Positions 20,726-33,382 of a DNA stretch of 64,000 nucleotides are shown here, in pieces. A model generated the notes under the pieces. That model ran no database searches. It was not told where the DNA came from and was given only the letters and a program-made list of their open reading frames with translations. The translations under genes and the position numbers were made by a program. This stretch comes from Bettongia penicillata ogilbyi (lineage: Eukaryota > Chordata > Mammalia > Diprotodontia > Potoroidae). Each line of letters starts with the position of its first letter. Within the stretch, counting starts at the first letter, position 1. The stretch is from the NCBI GenBank assembly GCA_023548195.1, contig JAJHZJ010000756.1, positions 434,001-498,000 of the forward strand, written 5' to 3'.

Positions 20726-22215
20726 TCCCCTCTCTTCTGCTTTCCACCTTTTCCCACTCTCTCCCTTTCATCTCAGCTCTTCTTACCTTCTTTTCCTTTT
20801 CTCTTCCCCTCTTCCTAAATCTACCCCTAGGTGAAATGGTCAGTAAGACACCATTCTCTACCCACAGGAAGTTTTATGTGGCCTCATGATAAGAAAACAC
20901 AATTTTTAAACACTTAATAAAGTACAATTCATGAGTGGGTATTTGTTCATTACGGAATGAGTGAATAAATATCATCTGTATCACTGCCCAGGCTAATCCT
21001 CATCAGAACTTAGCGTGAGATAGTTTTCACGGTCCTTATGTTCCTTTTACTGCCTTCTTTTCCCTCCTCAAAAGTGTTCCTTTGCTTCTAGATTTTCATT
21101 AGGTACCCAATGACCAGATGCTCTTTTTTGCTTCTTCTCCATTCAAGCCTAATCTCAGAAAATAATTTCCTATTAGGACTCATCTTCTTTTTCAACAGAA
21201 TGTTTTCATTTGGTGTTCATATAGAATGAAAAGCTTGGATACAGGTGAAAGGCATTTGAAGCAAGAGCAACTAGCTAGAGGTAAAGGGAAATTTTGGGGA
21301 GGATAAAGAGTGGGATCTTGCTGCCCCGCACCGAAATCAGGCCATGAAAGTAGCAGCCCAATGGAGTATGAAGAACACAGATATCTGAACTGTCAGAGGA
21401 TTTTTGTTCCCATTTGTGACCTCAGCATGACAGATCCCTTGGTCTCTGTTTCCTTGGCTGTCTAAAGAACAGATTGAGTTCCATGATTAGTAAGGTTTGC
21501 ATCTGATAACTCTATCCCCCTCCCATGTAAGCTTCCCTCCTCTCTTTAGCATCATCTCATCCTCGCAGCAGCTGCCAGTCTGAAACTTAGGCCCCTGCCT
21601 CTCCTGGGCTGGGCTGGGACAGAAGAATGGAGGTTAATAAGCCCTCTCCAGGCATCTGTCTAGAGGAGCCCCAGTTGTCAAATGTAACCAAGCAGATCCT
21701 GTTCCTCTCACAGACTGTATTGATTTCTTTTTTCCCTCCAAGGGTGGGAATCGATGTGCTTACAAGATTAAGATGGGGACAGCACACATTATTCTTTCCT
21801 GAACCCCCAGCAGGAGAGTACCCAGAAACCTCTTTGCCCTCAGGAGAGTATGTGGGCTGTCAGAAAGAGCCAGGGGTCCTGCTTGGGGAATCTGGGTAGA
21901 GCCCTTGCAGAAAGACTGCAGTGCACTGGCTTAGATACAATGTCTTTAGGAGGATTGTTTATCTTCTGTCTCAGTAGAATAATTGTATCTGTACAGGAAG
22001 AGCTCTCAGTCCATTAAGGAAACACAGCATCTCAGCAGCTTTGCCTGGGGCTACTGAGGGGCTCAGTCGGTATGTGTCAGAGGCAAGACTTGAACCCAGG
22101 TTTTCCTGCTTCCAAGGCTGTCTCTTAGGAGGGACATGGGAGGAATAGTAAAAGGACAAAGCAGTTGTCAGAGGGTTCTCAGGTTTAAAGGTCCTCAAAA
22201 CTCATATTTGGGCAT
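20726..22215. other. No gene recognised; mostly unique sequence
   Basis: A pyrimidine-rich stretch (20727-20830) follows the HAL1. The rest is moderate-GC sequence without a named repeat, apart from a possible MIR trace near 22060-22130 ('gacttgaacccaggttttcc'). Frames of up to 90 codons show no domain. Confidence 0.4.
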
Positions 22216-22217
22216 AT

Positions 22218-22520
22218 GTGTGTATGAGTGTGTATGGTCAGGGGGAGAGAGATAGAAACAGAGAGACAGAGACAGAAACAGATAGAGATGGACAGAGAGA
22301 CAGAAAAATAGAGAGAAAAGAACAGAGGCAGAGAGATACAAAGAGAGACAGAGGGGAAGAGAGAGATAGAGAGATAGAAAGACAAAGACAGAGAAAGAGA
22401 TAGAGAGACAGACAAACACAGCGACAAAAACAAACACAGAGTAACAGAGCCAGAGAGACAGATTTAGAGACAAAGAGAACAAGAAAGGGAAAGAAGAGGA
22501 AAGTGGAATAGAGAAGGAAA
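22218..22520. repeat. Long purine (GA/GACA-rich) tract
   Basis: About 270 bases are almost pure A/G with regular C: units such as agagacagagac and gagagata. The long apparent reading frames here come only from the lack of T on the plus strand and are not genes. Confidence 0.9.
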
Positions 22521-22604
22521 GAGAGGGGGCAGAGAAAATGCCCCCAAAATGCCTTCAAGGTTAATAAAACACGTTCCTCATAATAACCCTGTGAGTTATT
22601 AGGT

Positions 22605-22708
22605 CAAGTCCAGTAGAATACGTGCACTCTCAAGGCAAGGATTGATTTGTCTCCATATTCATATCATTAATACCTAGTACTTAGTAAATCCTTGTTTAAT
22701 TGAGTTGA
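22605..22708 (+). mobile_element. L2 LINE 3' tip
   Basis: The block 'caaggattgatttgtctcca', 'tacctagtacttagtaaatc' and 'cttgtttaattgagttgaa' is the terminal part of L2. Confidence 0.55.
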
Positions 22709-23029
22709 AGAAATAACTGGTTGCTGGCATAGGAACGATGGGAAACTAATTTTGAATTTTTCTGCTGGGGCTTCCCTTTGATTCTCCCTTCTCCATGCTC
22801 ATCCTGCTAATTGGTCTGAGACTAGATGGGAACTCCAAGCTTTGCCTCCATTGTGACCAGAAAAAAGTGTCTAAGGAATAAGAGGCCCAGATGAATGCAA
22901 GGTCCAGAAGATGGGGTGAAGGCTAGAGAGGAACAGAGGCCCTGCTTCTGGAGGGTGGAAATGATGGAAGAAATGTACCCCAGGGAGAAGCTGGCTGCCT
23001 TTCTTTTAAATGAATCATACAGCATTGCA

Positions 23030-23205
23030 TTGAGAACTAGAAAGCATTCTAGAGAATATATATGTACTTCTATTCAAGAGCCTAAGAGAAAAACTGGAAA
23101 AGTGGCTTGCCCATGGTCATAGTGCTAGGGAATAAGACAATCGGAGTTCAAACCCAGATCTTGAAACTGCTGTTCTTTCCAGTACACAATGATGCCTCCC
23201 TCTGA
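23030..23205 (-). repeat. MIR-family SINE, diverged
   Basis: Antisense order: 'aaaagtggcttgcccatggt', 'gagttcaaacccagatcttg', then 'ttctttccagtacacaatga'. Confidence 0.65.
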
Positions 23206-23739
23206 AATTTGTTCCTTTCCACAAAGCTGTGTATTTCCCTAGTGGATAGTTTCACGAGTTGCTAAGGAAAAAAGAAAACAAAAAGTCTTCACTCTGTTGG
23301 CCAACCTTCTGGTGCCTAGGCTGTCCAGATTTAGTTAATGACAAGAACTGAGCATTGCCAGCCTCATACTGAAAATCTTTCCAGTTTTATGGGACCTTTC
23401 AGAGATTGTACTCTGCTGGAATAGCTTTCCAGAGCCCAGGGCCACCTATGTACCATGATTTGATACCAGAGAACTTTAGTAGAATGATAACAATGGTACC
23501 GACAGCAAGCAAACCCTCTGAGGTGACTCTCTAATCTCTGTTCCTTCCCCAAGAGACTCTCATCCTCCTTTTTAGCTGCTTCTTATTTAAGATTTGAAGA
23601 ACTCTTCTCGTGTGCTATCTTCTACACTTCTTTCCAGAGAACTTCTGTTCTTGTGAGAATTTTTACATATTCTGTCATCTTGAGTCTTGAAGAAGTGACT
23701 GGCCCAGGACACAAGAAGTAGAGATCTGAGATGGATAGA
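23206..23739. other. No gene or named repeat seen
   Basis: Complex, apparently unique sequence. I see no coding evidence. Confidence 0.35.
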
Positions 23740-24059
23740 CAGATGTGTGTTTGTCCTTTATTGCCAAAGAAGACCATGCCATCAGAGAAATAATGACATG
23801 ACTTGCACTTGACTTTGTTTTGGGTGAGGGAGGGCTGTGCAGATCACCAGTCTCATCTCTCCTCCAGAACTATCTGAATCCAGTGACCAGATATTCTCCA
23901 GGATGACTAGAGATGTCCTAGGATGAGGCAATTGGGGTTAAGTCACTTGCCCAAGGTCACACAGCTAGTGAGTGTCAAGTGTCTAAGGTGATATTTGAAC
24001 TCAGGTCCTCCTGACTCCTGCACTGGTGCTCTATCCACTGTATCACCTAGCTGCCCCGT
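23740..24059 (-). mobile_element. RTE-tailed SINE with tRNA-like head (RTESINE type), near full length
   Basis: On the minus strand the order is a tRNA-like head (ggcagctaggtgatacagtg), a MIR/CORE-like part ('gtgaccttgggcaagtgact'), a body 'tctggaggagagatgagact' with 'ccctccctcacccaaaac', and an RTE-type tail ending 'aataaaggacaaac'. The body matches the RTE 5'UTR at 58360-58480 and the tail matches the RTE 3' end at 61270-61300. This is the modular design of marsupial RTE-dependent SINEs. Confidence 0.85.
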
Positions 24060-24094
24060 GGATAGACAGATGATAGATAGATGGATAGAGAGAA

Positions 24095-24200
24095 AGATAA
24101 AACATTTATTAAGTAATTACCTCGTGCCAGGCACTGTGATAGGTACTGAGGATACAGAGATAAGATAGGTCCTAACCTCAACAAGTTTACATTCTAATGA
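24095..24200 (+). repeat. Unassigned dispersed repeat fragment
   Basis: 'gtgccaggcactgtgatagg' is followed by 'cctaacctcaacaagtttac', the first part of the family at 1216. Confidence 0.55.
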
Positions 24201-24760
24201 AGGAACACAATACATATTGGATAGTTGGAGGAGGGGAAGAATCTGGCAAAGAAATGGAGATTCCTGATTACCCTGACTCCTCTCCTCCCTCCCCCAATGC
24301 TTGGTTGGACGTTGATTATCACAACTCTAGGGGCTTAGCACACTTTCTGATATTGCATGGGTATGATGGAAAGCACTTTTTGCATAACAGTTAATAATAT
24401 TCCAGATGTGCTGCATTTATCCAGAGCCAGGAATCTTGACAAACTTTGGTCAATAGAAATTAATTAAGTCCTGGGAAAGAGAAGATATGAGTCTGAATGC
24501 AAAGTTTGGAAGCAGATTTATCTGAGTTTTTATACTCCTTTTCTGACCTTGAATCAGCAATTTCAAATCCCTGAGTTCTGCTTCCTGCTCTCTCCCTTAC
24601 CCTCTCAGAATCATTACTACCCATTACTAGATGAGGAGGAGCAGACAGGTGAGGAGGGATAGGCAATGCCAAAAGAATTCATAGAAAAGAATGAAAAAAT
24701 CCACAAAGAAAAACTCTTTACCTTAGTAGGACTATCCTTTTAAGAAAGGCTGTCATTTTC
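24201..24760. other. No gene or named repeat seen
   Basis: Apparently unique sequence between a SINE cluster and the L1 3' end. Confidence 0.35.
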
Positions 24761-25104
24761 TTTTTTTAATTATTTTATTTGTTTTCAGTTTTCTACAATC
24801 ACTTCCATATATCCTATATTTTCCCCCTTCTTTCCCCTCCTTCCACCTCCCTCCCCACTCCCTCCAATCTTATACAGGTTCTACATGTACATTTTTATTA
24901 AATACATTTTCACCTTAGTCATGTTGCATAGAAGAATTAAAATGAATGGAAGAAACCATAAAACAAAACAAAACATAACTCAAGAGAAAATGAGCTGCTT
25001 CATTCTGTGATCCAATTTCACAGTTCTTTCTCTGGATGTGGAAGGTGTTTTGCTTCAAGAGTCCATTGGGAATTTTTTAGGTCCTTGCATTGCTGTGAAG
25101 GACT

Positions 25105-28100
25105 AAGTCTACCAGAAAAATTCCTCAAACACTATGGTGGTTGCTGTGTACAAAGTTCTCCTGGTTCTGCTCCTTTCACTCAGCATCAGTTCATATAAGT
25201 CCTTCCAGACTTCTCTGAAGTCTTCTTGTTCATCATTTCTTGCAGCACAATAGAATTCCATTACATTCCTATACTATCACTTGTTTAGCCATTCCCTAGT
25301 TGATGGGGATCCCCCGGATTTACAGTTTTTGGCCACCACAAAGAGAGCTGCCATAAATATTTTTGTATATGTGAGACTTTTTATGATCTCTGGGGGATCA
25401 GTCCCAGAAGCAGTATTACTGGGTCAAAGTGTATGTTCATTTTTGTAGCCCTTTGGGCATAGTACCAAATTGCTGACCAGAATGGTTGGATCAGCTCACA
25501 GTTCCACCAACAATGAATTAGTGTACCAACTCTCCCATATCTTCTCCAACATTTATCATCTTCCTGTTTTGTCATGTTAGCCAATATGATAGATGTGAAA
25601 TGGTACTTCAGAGTTGTTTTGATTTGCATCTCTCTAACAATAGTGATTTAGAGCATTTTTTCATATGACTACAGATAGCTTTAATTTCTTCCTCTGAAAA
25701 CTGCCTGTTCATATCCTTTGACCATTTATCAATTGGGGAATAACTTGTATTCTTGTACATTTAACTCAGTTTTCTAAATATTTTGTAAATGAGGCCTTTA
25801 TCACAGACACTAGTTGCAAAAATTTTTTCCCAAGTTTTTACTTCCCTTCTAATCTTCATTGCATTGTGTTTGTTTGTGTAAAAACTTTTCAATTTAATGT
25901 AATCAAAATTATCTATTTTGCACTTCATAATGCTCTCTATCTCTTGTTTGGTCAAAAATTTCTCTATTCTCCATGTCTGACAAATACACTATTCTTTGTT
26001 CCCCCTAATTTTTTTTATAGTATCAGTCTTTATACATAGATCATGTATTCATTTGGACTTTATTCTTGTGTATGGTGTCAGGCATTGGCCTATACCCAGT
26101 TTCTGCCACACTGTTATCCAGTTTTCCCAGCAACTTTTGTCAAACACTGAGTTCTTATCCCAGAAGCTGGGGTCCTTGAGTTTGTCAAACAGAAGATTGC
26201 AATATTCATTGTGTTTCTAACCTATTCAACTGGTCTACTCCTCTATTTCTTAGCCAGTAGCAAGTGATTTTGATGATTGCTGCTTTATAATGCAATTTGA
26301 GATCTGGTAGGGCTAGACCACTTTCCCTCGCATTTCTTTTCATTAGTTCCCTTGATATTCTGGACCTTTTTTCTTTCAGATGAATTTTGATATTATATTT
26401 TCTAGCTCTAGAAAATAATTATCTGACAGTTTGACTGATATGGCACTGAATAAATAAATTAATTTAGGTAGAATTGCCATTTTTATTATATTAGCTCGGT
26501 CTAACCATGAGTAATTGATGTTTTTTCACTTACTTAGATCTGATTTATTTGTGCAAAAAGTGTTTTGTAATTGTGTTCATATAGTCCCTGGGTTTGTTTT
26601 GTCAGGTTGGCCTACCATAGGTTTAAATGGGATTTCTCTTTCTATCTCTTGCTGTTGGGCTTTGTTAGTAATATATAGAGAAGCAGATGATTATCTGATC
26701 TTATTTTGTAACCTGCAACTTTGCCAAAGTTGTTTATTATTTCACATATTTTTTTACTTGATTCTCTGGGATTCTCTAAGTATAACATCATATCATCTGC
26801 AAAAAGTAATAACTTAGGTTCTTCTTTACCTATTCTAATTCCTTAAATTTCTTTTTCTTCTCTTACTGCTAAAGCTAACATTTCTAGTACCATATTGAAA
26901 AACAGTGGTGATAACAGACATCCTTGTTTCACCCCTGATCTTATTGGAAATGCATCTAGCTTATCCCCATTGCATAAAATGCTTGCTGATGGTTTAAGGT
27001 ATACACTGTTTATTACTTTGTGGAAAGTTCCATTTATTCCTATGCGTCCCAGTGTTTTCAATAGGAATGGATGTCGGTATTTTGTCGAAAACTTTTTCTT
27101 CATCTATTGAAGTAATCGTGTGGTTTCTCTTAGTTTTGTTGTTGATATGATCAATAATACTGATCGTTTTCCTAATATTGAGCTAGCTGTGCATTCCTGG
27201 TATAAAACCTATCTGATCATAATATATTATTCTCATGATAAGTTGCTGTACTCTTTTACTAATATCTTATTTAAAAGTTTTGCATCTATACTCATTAGAG
27301 AAATTGGTCTATAATTTTCTTTCTCTGTTTTGGCTCTTCCTAGTTTAGGTATCAGAACAATATTTGTATCATAAAAAGAATTTGGTAGGACTCCTTCATC
27401 AATTTTCCCAGATAGACTATATGGTATTGGAATTAACTGTTCTTTGATAGAATCCACTTGTAAATACATCTGGCCCTGAAGATTTTTTTCCTAGAGAGTT
27501 CACTGATGAGTTTTTCAATTTTTTTGCTGATATGGAATTATTAAGTATTCAACTTCCTCTTCTGTTAATCTGGGCAATTTGTATTTTTAAAAATATCCAT
27601 CTCATTTAGATTGTCAGATCTATGGGCATATAGTTGAACAAAGTAATTTCTAATTATTCCTTTAATTTCTTCCTCACTGGAGGTGAGTTCACCCTTTTCA
27701 TTTTTGATATTGGTAATTTGGTTTTTTTCTTTGTTTTTTTTAAATCAAATTGACGAAAGGTTTATCAAGTTTAGTGTTTTTTCCATAAAACCAACTCTTA
27801 GTTTTATTTATTAGTTCAATAGTTTTCTTAATTTCAATTTTATTATTTTTTTCTTTGGTATTCAGTATTTCTAATTTGGTATTTACTTGGGGATTTTCAA
27901 TTTGTTCTTTTTCTAGCTTTTTCAGCTGCATGCCCAATTCACTGATCTCTTTCTCTATGTTTTTCATGTAGGCATTCAAAGACATAAAACTTGCCCTAAG
28001 AACAGTTTTTGCAGTATCCCACAAGATTTGGTAGGTTGTCTCATTATTGTCATTGTCTTGAATGAAGTATTGATTGTTTCTATGATTTATTGTTTAACCC

Positions 28101-28885
28101 ACTCATTCTTTAGGATTAGATTATTTAGTTTGCAATTAATTTTTGCTTTATTTTTCCGTGGCCTTTTATTACATATAATTTTATTGCATTATGATCTGAG
28201 GAGGATACATTGACTATCTCTGCCTTTCTGCACTGAATTGTGAGGTTTTTGTGCCCTAGTACATGGTCAATTTTTGTATATGTGCCATGTACCACTGAGA
28301 CAAAAAAGGTATATTCCTTTCTATTTCCATTCAGTTTTCTCCAGAGGTCTATCATATCTACCTTATCCAGAGTTGTATTCACCTCATTAACTTCCTTTGT
28401 GTTTATTTTGAGGTCAGATTTATCAAGTTCAGAGAGGGGAAATTGAGGTCCCCTGCTAGTATAGTTTTGCTGTCCATTTCTTCCTATAACTTCATTAACT
28501 TCTTCTCTAAGAATTTGAATGGTATGCCACTTGGAGTATGTATGTTTCATAATGATATTGCTTCATTGTCTATGGTGCCTTTTAGCAAGGTAGTTTCCTT
28601 CTTTATCTCTTTTGGTTAGATCTATTTCTGCTATTGCTTTGTCTGAGATTAGGATTGCTACTCCCACTTCTTTTTTTTTTTTACATCAACTGAAGTACAA
28701 TATATTCTGCTCCAACCTTTTACCTTTACCTGGTGTGTATCCTCCTGCTTCCAATGTGTTTCTTGTAACCAGCATATTGTTGGATTCTGATTTTTAATCC
28801 ATTCTGCTATCCATCCCCTTTTTATGGGAGAGTTCATTCCATTCACATTCACAATTATGATTACTATCTGTGTCTTTCCCTCCAT
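25105..28885 (-). pseudogene. L1 ORF2 (endonuclease-reverse transcriptase), dead
   Basis: The frame starts at the ATG at 28885. The endonuclease begins with NVNGMNSPIKR and QETHW-type blocks (28658-28860) and includes the catalytic SDHN motif (near 28160). Reverse transcriptase blocks follow: [19 protein letters not shown] (about 27260-27330), GVKQGCLLSPLFFN (about 26880-26930) and an intact FADDMMLY site at about 26775-26800. The cysteine-rich end reads ANMTKQEDDKCW..GTLIHCWW (25470-25580). Several frameshifts and stops split it into pieces of under 145 codons, so no active protein can be made. Confidence 0.9.
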
Positions 28886-30990
28886 CCTCTTTCCCCCAGT
28901 TTATGCTTTTAGTTCTCCTTCCTCCCACAACAGAGTTTTAACTTTTTGACCATCACCTCTCACAGTCTTCCCTTCCTTCTTTCAGCCCCCTCCCCTTTAC
29001 TCCCCTTTTCCATTACTATTTCTTCCCTCCCTTTTAGCCCCCCCTTTTCTTATCCTTTCCCCTCCTACTGCCTATACATATAGTTAGATTTCTATACTTA
29101 ACTGAGTTTTCTGTTCCTTCCTTGAACCAAATCAGATGAGGGTAAATATCAGACAATCCTCATCTCCCTCCCCTCTTTCTCTCTACTGTAATGTATTTTT
29201 GTGGCCCTTCCTGTGATGTAATTTACCTTTTCTGCCTTTCCTTTTCACATTACTGTTACAATTCCTTTGCACCCTTAAGTCACATTTTAATAATCACATC
29301 ATTTACTTTATATCCTCTCCCTCTATGTATATTCCTTTTGGTATATCATAATAAATATGCAATCCTCAAGATTAACAAGTATCATCTTCCCTTGTAGGAA
29401 TGTAAACAGTTTGCCCATATTGAATAACAAGTTTGTTTTTTTTTCCTGTTTACCCTTTTGTGCCTCTTTTGAGACTTGAGTTTGAAGATCAAATTTTCTA
29501 TTGAGTTTTGGCCTTTTCATCAGGAAGGTCAGGAAATCCCTTATTTCATTGAATGTCCATCTCCTTGCCTAAAGTATTATGCTCAGTGTTGCTGGGTAAT
29601 TTATCCTCGGTTGGAGTCCCAGCTCCTTTGCCTTACGGAAAGTCATATTCCAATCTCTCTGATCTTTTAATGTGGAAGTTGCAAGATTCTAACTGTAGCT
29701 CCTTGATATTTGAATTTTTTCTTTCTTTGTGCCTGCAGTATTTTCTCCTTCACTTGATAGTTCTGGAATTTGACAATGATATTCCTTGGTGTTTTTAGTT
29801 TGAGATCCATTTTAGGAGGTGAACGGTGGATTCCTTCAATGACTATTTTCCCCTCTGAATCTAGGACTTTTGGGCAGTTTTCCTTGATGATTTCCTGAAA
29901 GATATTGTGTAGGCTCTTTTTTTCATCATGGTTTTTGGTAGACTAATAATTCTTAGATTTTATCTCCTGAATCTATTTTTCAGGTCAGTTGCTTTTCCAA
30001 TGAGATATTTTATGTTTTCTTCTATCTTTTCATTCTTTAGATTCTGTTTCCCTGATTCTTGATGACTCATAGAGTCATTAACTTCTACTTGCCCAATTCT
30101 AACTTTTATCACATTGTTTTCTTCAGTTAACTTTTCATCTCCTTTTCCATTTGACCAATTGTTAATTTTTTAAATTATTAATTTATTTTTTTATTTCAAG
30201 TTTTCAACATTCAATTCCACAAAATTTTGAGTTCCAAATTTTCTCCCCCTCTCTCCCCTCCCCCACCCCAAAACGCCAAGCATTCTGATTACCCCTTCCA
30301 CCAATCAGTCCTCCTTTCTAACATCCTTCCCTTCCCTTAACCTAATCTTCTCTTTTGTCCTGTAGGGCAAGATAAATTTCTATACCCCACTACCTATTCT
30401 TATTTCTCAGTTGTATGCAGGAACAATACTCAACACTTGTCCCTAAAACTTTGAGTTCCAACTTCTCTTCCACCCTCCCTCACCACCCATCCCCACTGAG
30501 AATGCAAGCAATTCAATGTAGGCTATATATGTGTAGTTTTGCATATGCCTTCCATAATAGTCATGTTGTGTAAGACTAACTATATTTCCCTCTAATCTAT
30601 CCTGCCCCCTATTTCTTCTATTCTCTCTTTTGACTTTGTCCCTCCTCAAGAGTGTTTACTTCTAATTACTCCCTCCTCCCATTTACCCTCCCTTCCAACA
30701 TCCCCCCCCGCTTATCCCCATTCTCCCCTACTTTCCTGTATTGTAAGATAAGTTTTCACACCAAATTGAGTGTGAATGTTTTCCTTCCTTGAGCCAAATG
30801 TGATTAGAGTAAGCTGCACTTTTTCCCTCTCACCTCCCCTCTTTTCCCCTCCATTGAAAAGTCTTTTTCTTGCCTCTTTTATGAGAGATAATTTCCACCA
30901 TTCCATTTTTCCCTTTCTTCTCCCAATATATTCCTCTCTCACCCCTTAATTTTCTTTTACATATAAGCCCTTCCTATTCAACTCACCCTG

Positions 30991-31031
<41 letters not shown>

Positions 31032-31052
31032 GTGTGTGTGTGTGTGTGTATA
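30991..31052. repeat. Palindromic (CA)n-(TG)n microsatellite in HAL1-B 3'UTR
   Basis: About 18 CA units run directly into about 10 TG units around a central ATAT, flanked by TATA on both sides. The tract is self-complementary for about 20 bases each side and could form a cruciform. Confidence 0.92.
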
Positions 31053-31176
31053 ATCCCACCAACTACCCAGATGCTGAGATAAGTTTCAACAGTTACAAAT
31101 ATTATCTTTCCATGTAGGGATGTAAATAGTTCAACTTTAGTAAGTTTCTTATGATTTCTCTTTCCTGTTTATCTTT

Positions 31177-32270
31177 TCATACTTCTCTTGATTCTTGTGT
31201 TTGAAAGTCAAATTTTATTTTCAGCTCTGTTCTTTCATCAAGAATATTTGAAAGTCCTCTATTTCATTGAAAGACCATTTTTCCCTGAAGTTTTATACTC
31301 GCTTTTGCTGGGTAGGTGATTATTGGTTTTTATCCTAGTTCCTTTGAATTCTGGAATATCATATTCCATGTCCTTCGATCCCTTAATGTAGAAGATGTTA
31401 GATCTGGTGCTATCCTGATTGTACTTCCACAGTACTCAAATTGTTCTTTCTAGCTGCTTGCTATATTTTCTCCTTGACCTGGTAACTCTGGCATTTGGCT
31501 AGAATATTCCTAGAAGTTTCTCTTTTTGGATCTCTTTCAGGAGGTGATTGGTGAATTCTTTCAATATTTATTTTGCCCTCTGGTTCTAGAATATCAGGAC
31601 AGTTTTCCTTGATAATTTCATGATAGATGATGTCTAAGCTCTTTTTTGATCATGGCTTTCAGGTGGTCCCATAATTTTTAAATTTTACCTCCTGGATCTA
31701 TTTTCCAGGTCAGTTGTTTTTCCAATGAAATATTTCACATTATCTTTCATTTTTTCATTCTTTTGGTTTTGTGATTTCTTGGTTTCTCATAAAGTAATTA
31801 GCTTTCATCTGTTCCATTCTAATTTTTAAAGAACTATTTTCTTCAGTGAGCTTTTGAACCTCCTTTTCCATTTGGCTAATTCTGCTATTGAAAGCATTCT
31901 TCTCCTCATTGGCTTTTTGAACCTCTTTTGTCAATTGAGTTAGCCTATTTTTCAAGGTGTTATTTTCTTCAGCATTTTTTTGGATCTCCTTTAGTAAGCT
32001 GTTGACTCTCTTTTCATGATTTTGTTGCATCTCTCTCATTTCACTGCCCAGTTTTTCCTTCACCTCTCTTCCTTGCTTTTTGAAATCCTTTTTGAGTTCT
32101 TCCATGGCCTAAGACTATTGCAAATTTATTTTGGATGTTTGGGATACTGAAGCCTTGACTTTTACCCTGGTGGTAAGCATTGTTCTTCCTCATCTTAAAG
32201 GATAGGAGAAGATACATGTTCACCAAGAAAGTATCCTTCTATAGTCTTATTTTTTCCCTTTTTTGGGCAT
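31177..32270 (-). pseudogene. HAL1-B ORF1, broken
   Basis: The ATG at 32270 opens MPKKGKK-type sequence. The coiled coil is intact as one frame at 31755-32105 (EELKKDFKKQ... KEVQKLTEENSSLKIRMEQM). Downstream, the RRM-like region and C-terminus are recognisable but broken. The frame shifts by -1 at six A (near 31651-31656) with the upstream frame ending in TAG shortly after, as in copies A and C. Confidence 0.85.
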
Positions 32271-33382
32271 TTTCCCAAGCAGTTACTTGACTTTTGGGTT
32301 CTTTGTCAAGAGTAGAGTATACTTATAGGGGACCTACAAGATCTCAGTTCCTCCAAAGTGGCACAATCAAGTCTGCACACTAGCCTGGGAGCAACCAGAA
32401 ACTTTTCTGCCCAGAATCTGCATAGATAGTAGAATTTCCTCCCCACAACAGCCTCACCTCCAGTTCCACCACACCAGTGCTCTGGGCTGAGATTCAGATC
32501 AGCTGCTCAATTCCCCCAGGGACTTTATGATGAGGCCTCCAACAATGAATGTTGGCTGCTCCCTGCCTTGGGAGCGGCCGCCACCTGCTGAAGCCTCTGA
32601 CACCACTGCCTGGGGCTGGAGCTATGGCAGGTATCCTGCTCCCTTCTCAGCCAGCTGAAAAAGCCCTCTCACTGACCTTTGGCACCTGTGAGTTGAGAGA
32701 TGTGTGAACCGCTGCTATTATTGTTGCTGACGATTTTGTCCCCAAGGCCTGCTCCAGTCCTCCTCCCTGTGCCACACAGTCAAGCCTGGACTGGGCTCTG
32801 CTCCTCGTCAGGTCTGACAGACCTTTCCCATTGGCCTTCCAGGCCACCCTGGGCTGGAATTCTCCTCCACTCTGTCATTCTGTGGTTTCTGCTGCTCTAG
32901 AATTCGTTGAGAGTCATTCTTTACAGCTATTTTATGAGCTGTGAGGGAAGAGCTAGAGTATATGCATCTTTCTACTCTGCCATCTTGACTCTGGCCCCAC
33001 CCCCACCCCCATTGTTACTTTTAAAGAGTTATTTTTCCAGGTAGTTTTTGTACTTCCTTTTCCATTTGTCCAATTTGCCCAGTTAGGTTTTGTGCTTCCT
33101 TTTACATTAGTCTAATTTTCCTTTTACATTTTTCCATGATTTTCTTTTCGTATTCTTAAAATCATTGGCCAGTTTTTCTTCTACCTCCCTAATGTGGCTT
33201 TTACAATACTTCTTGACCTCTTCTGAGAATTTTCTTTGGGCTTGAGACTAGTTTATATTCTCTTCTTAAGTTTCAGATGGGAGCACAATCTCAATATTGA
33301 CCTCTTTGGTATTTGTGTTTTTGTTCTTGTCCCCATAGAAAGATTCTATGGTCTTATCTTTCCTGGTTTGCTTCTTACTCAT

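Larger units (their letters stand above)
30170..33010 (-). mobile_element. HAL1 retrotransposon, copy B, nested in L1 ORF1
   Basis: The 5' end (near 33010-32960, reverse of ggggccagagtcaagatggc), the 5'UTR, ORF1 and a G-rich 3'UTR ending in an A/T-rich tail near 30170-30200 are all present, and ORF2 is absent. The target-site duplication is attgtta(c/a)tttt at 33011-33022 and 30158-30169, 11 of 12 matching. On the minus strand the cleavage site reads TT|AAAA exactly. Insertion post-dates the host L1. Confidence 0.9.
29478..33382 (-). pseudogene. L1 ORF1, split by HAL1 insertion
   Basis: The N-terminus is at 33382 (MSKKQTRKDKTIESFYG), followed by coiled-coil sequence to 33011. The frame resumes at 30157 with the rest of the coil, an RRM-like region, and a C-terminus KRPKLNRKFDLQTQ near 29478-29520. 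At the position where the HAL1 copies have six A, this L1 has seven (near 29917-29923) and the frame stays open there. Other small lesions are present. The inserted HAL1 lies in the same orientation. Confidence 0.85.

Noticed and set aside
22185..22558. Several overlapping frames rich in Leu/Ser or Arg/Glu/Asp
   Set aside because: They are translations of the purine tract and not proteins.
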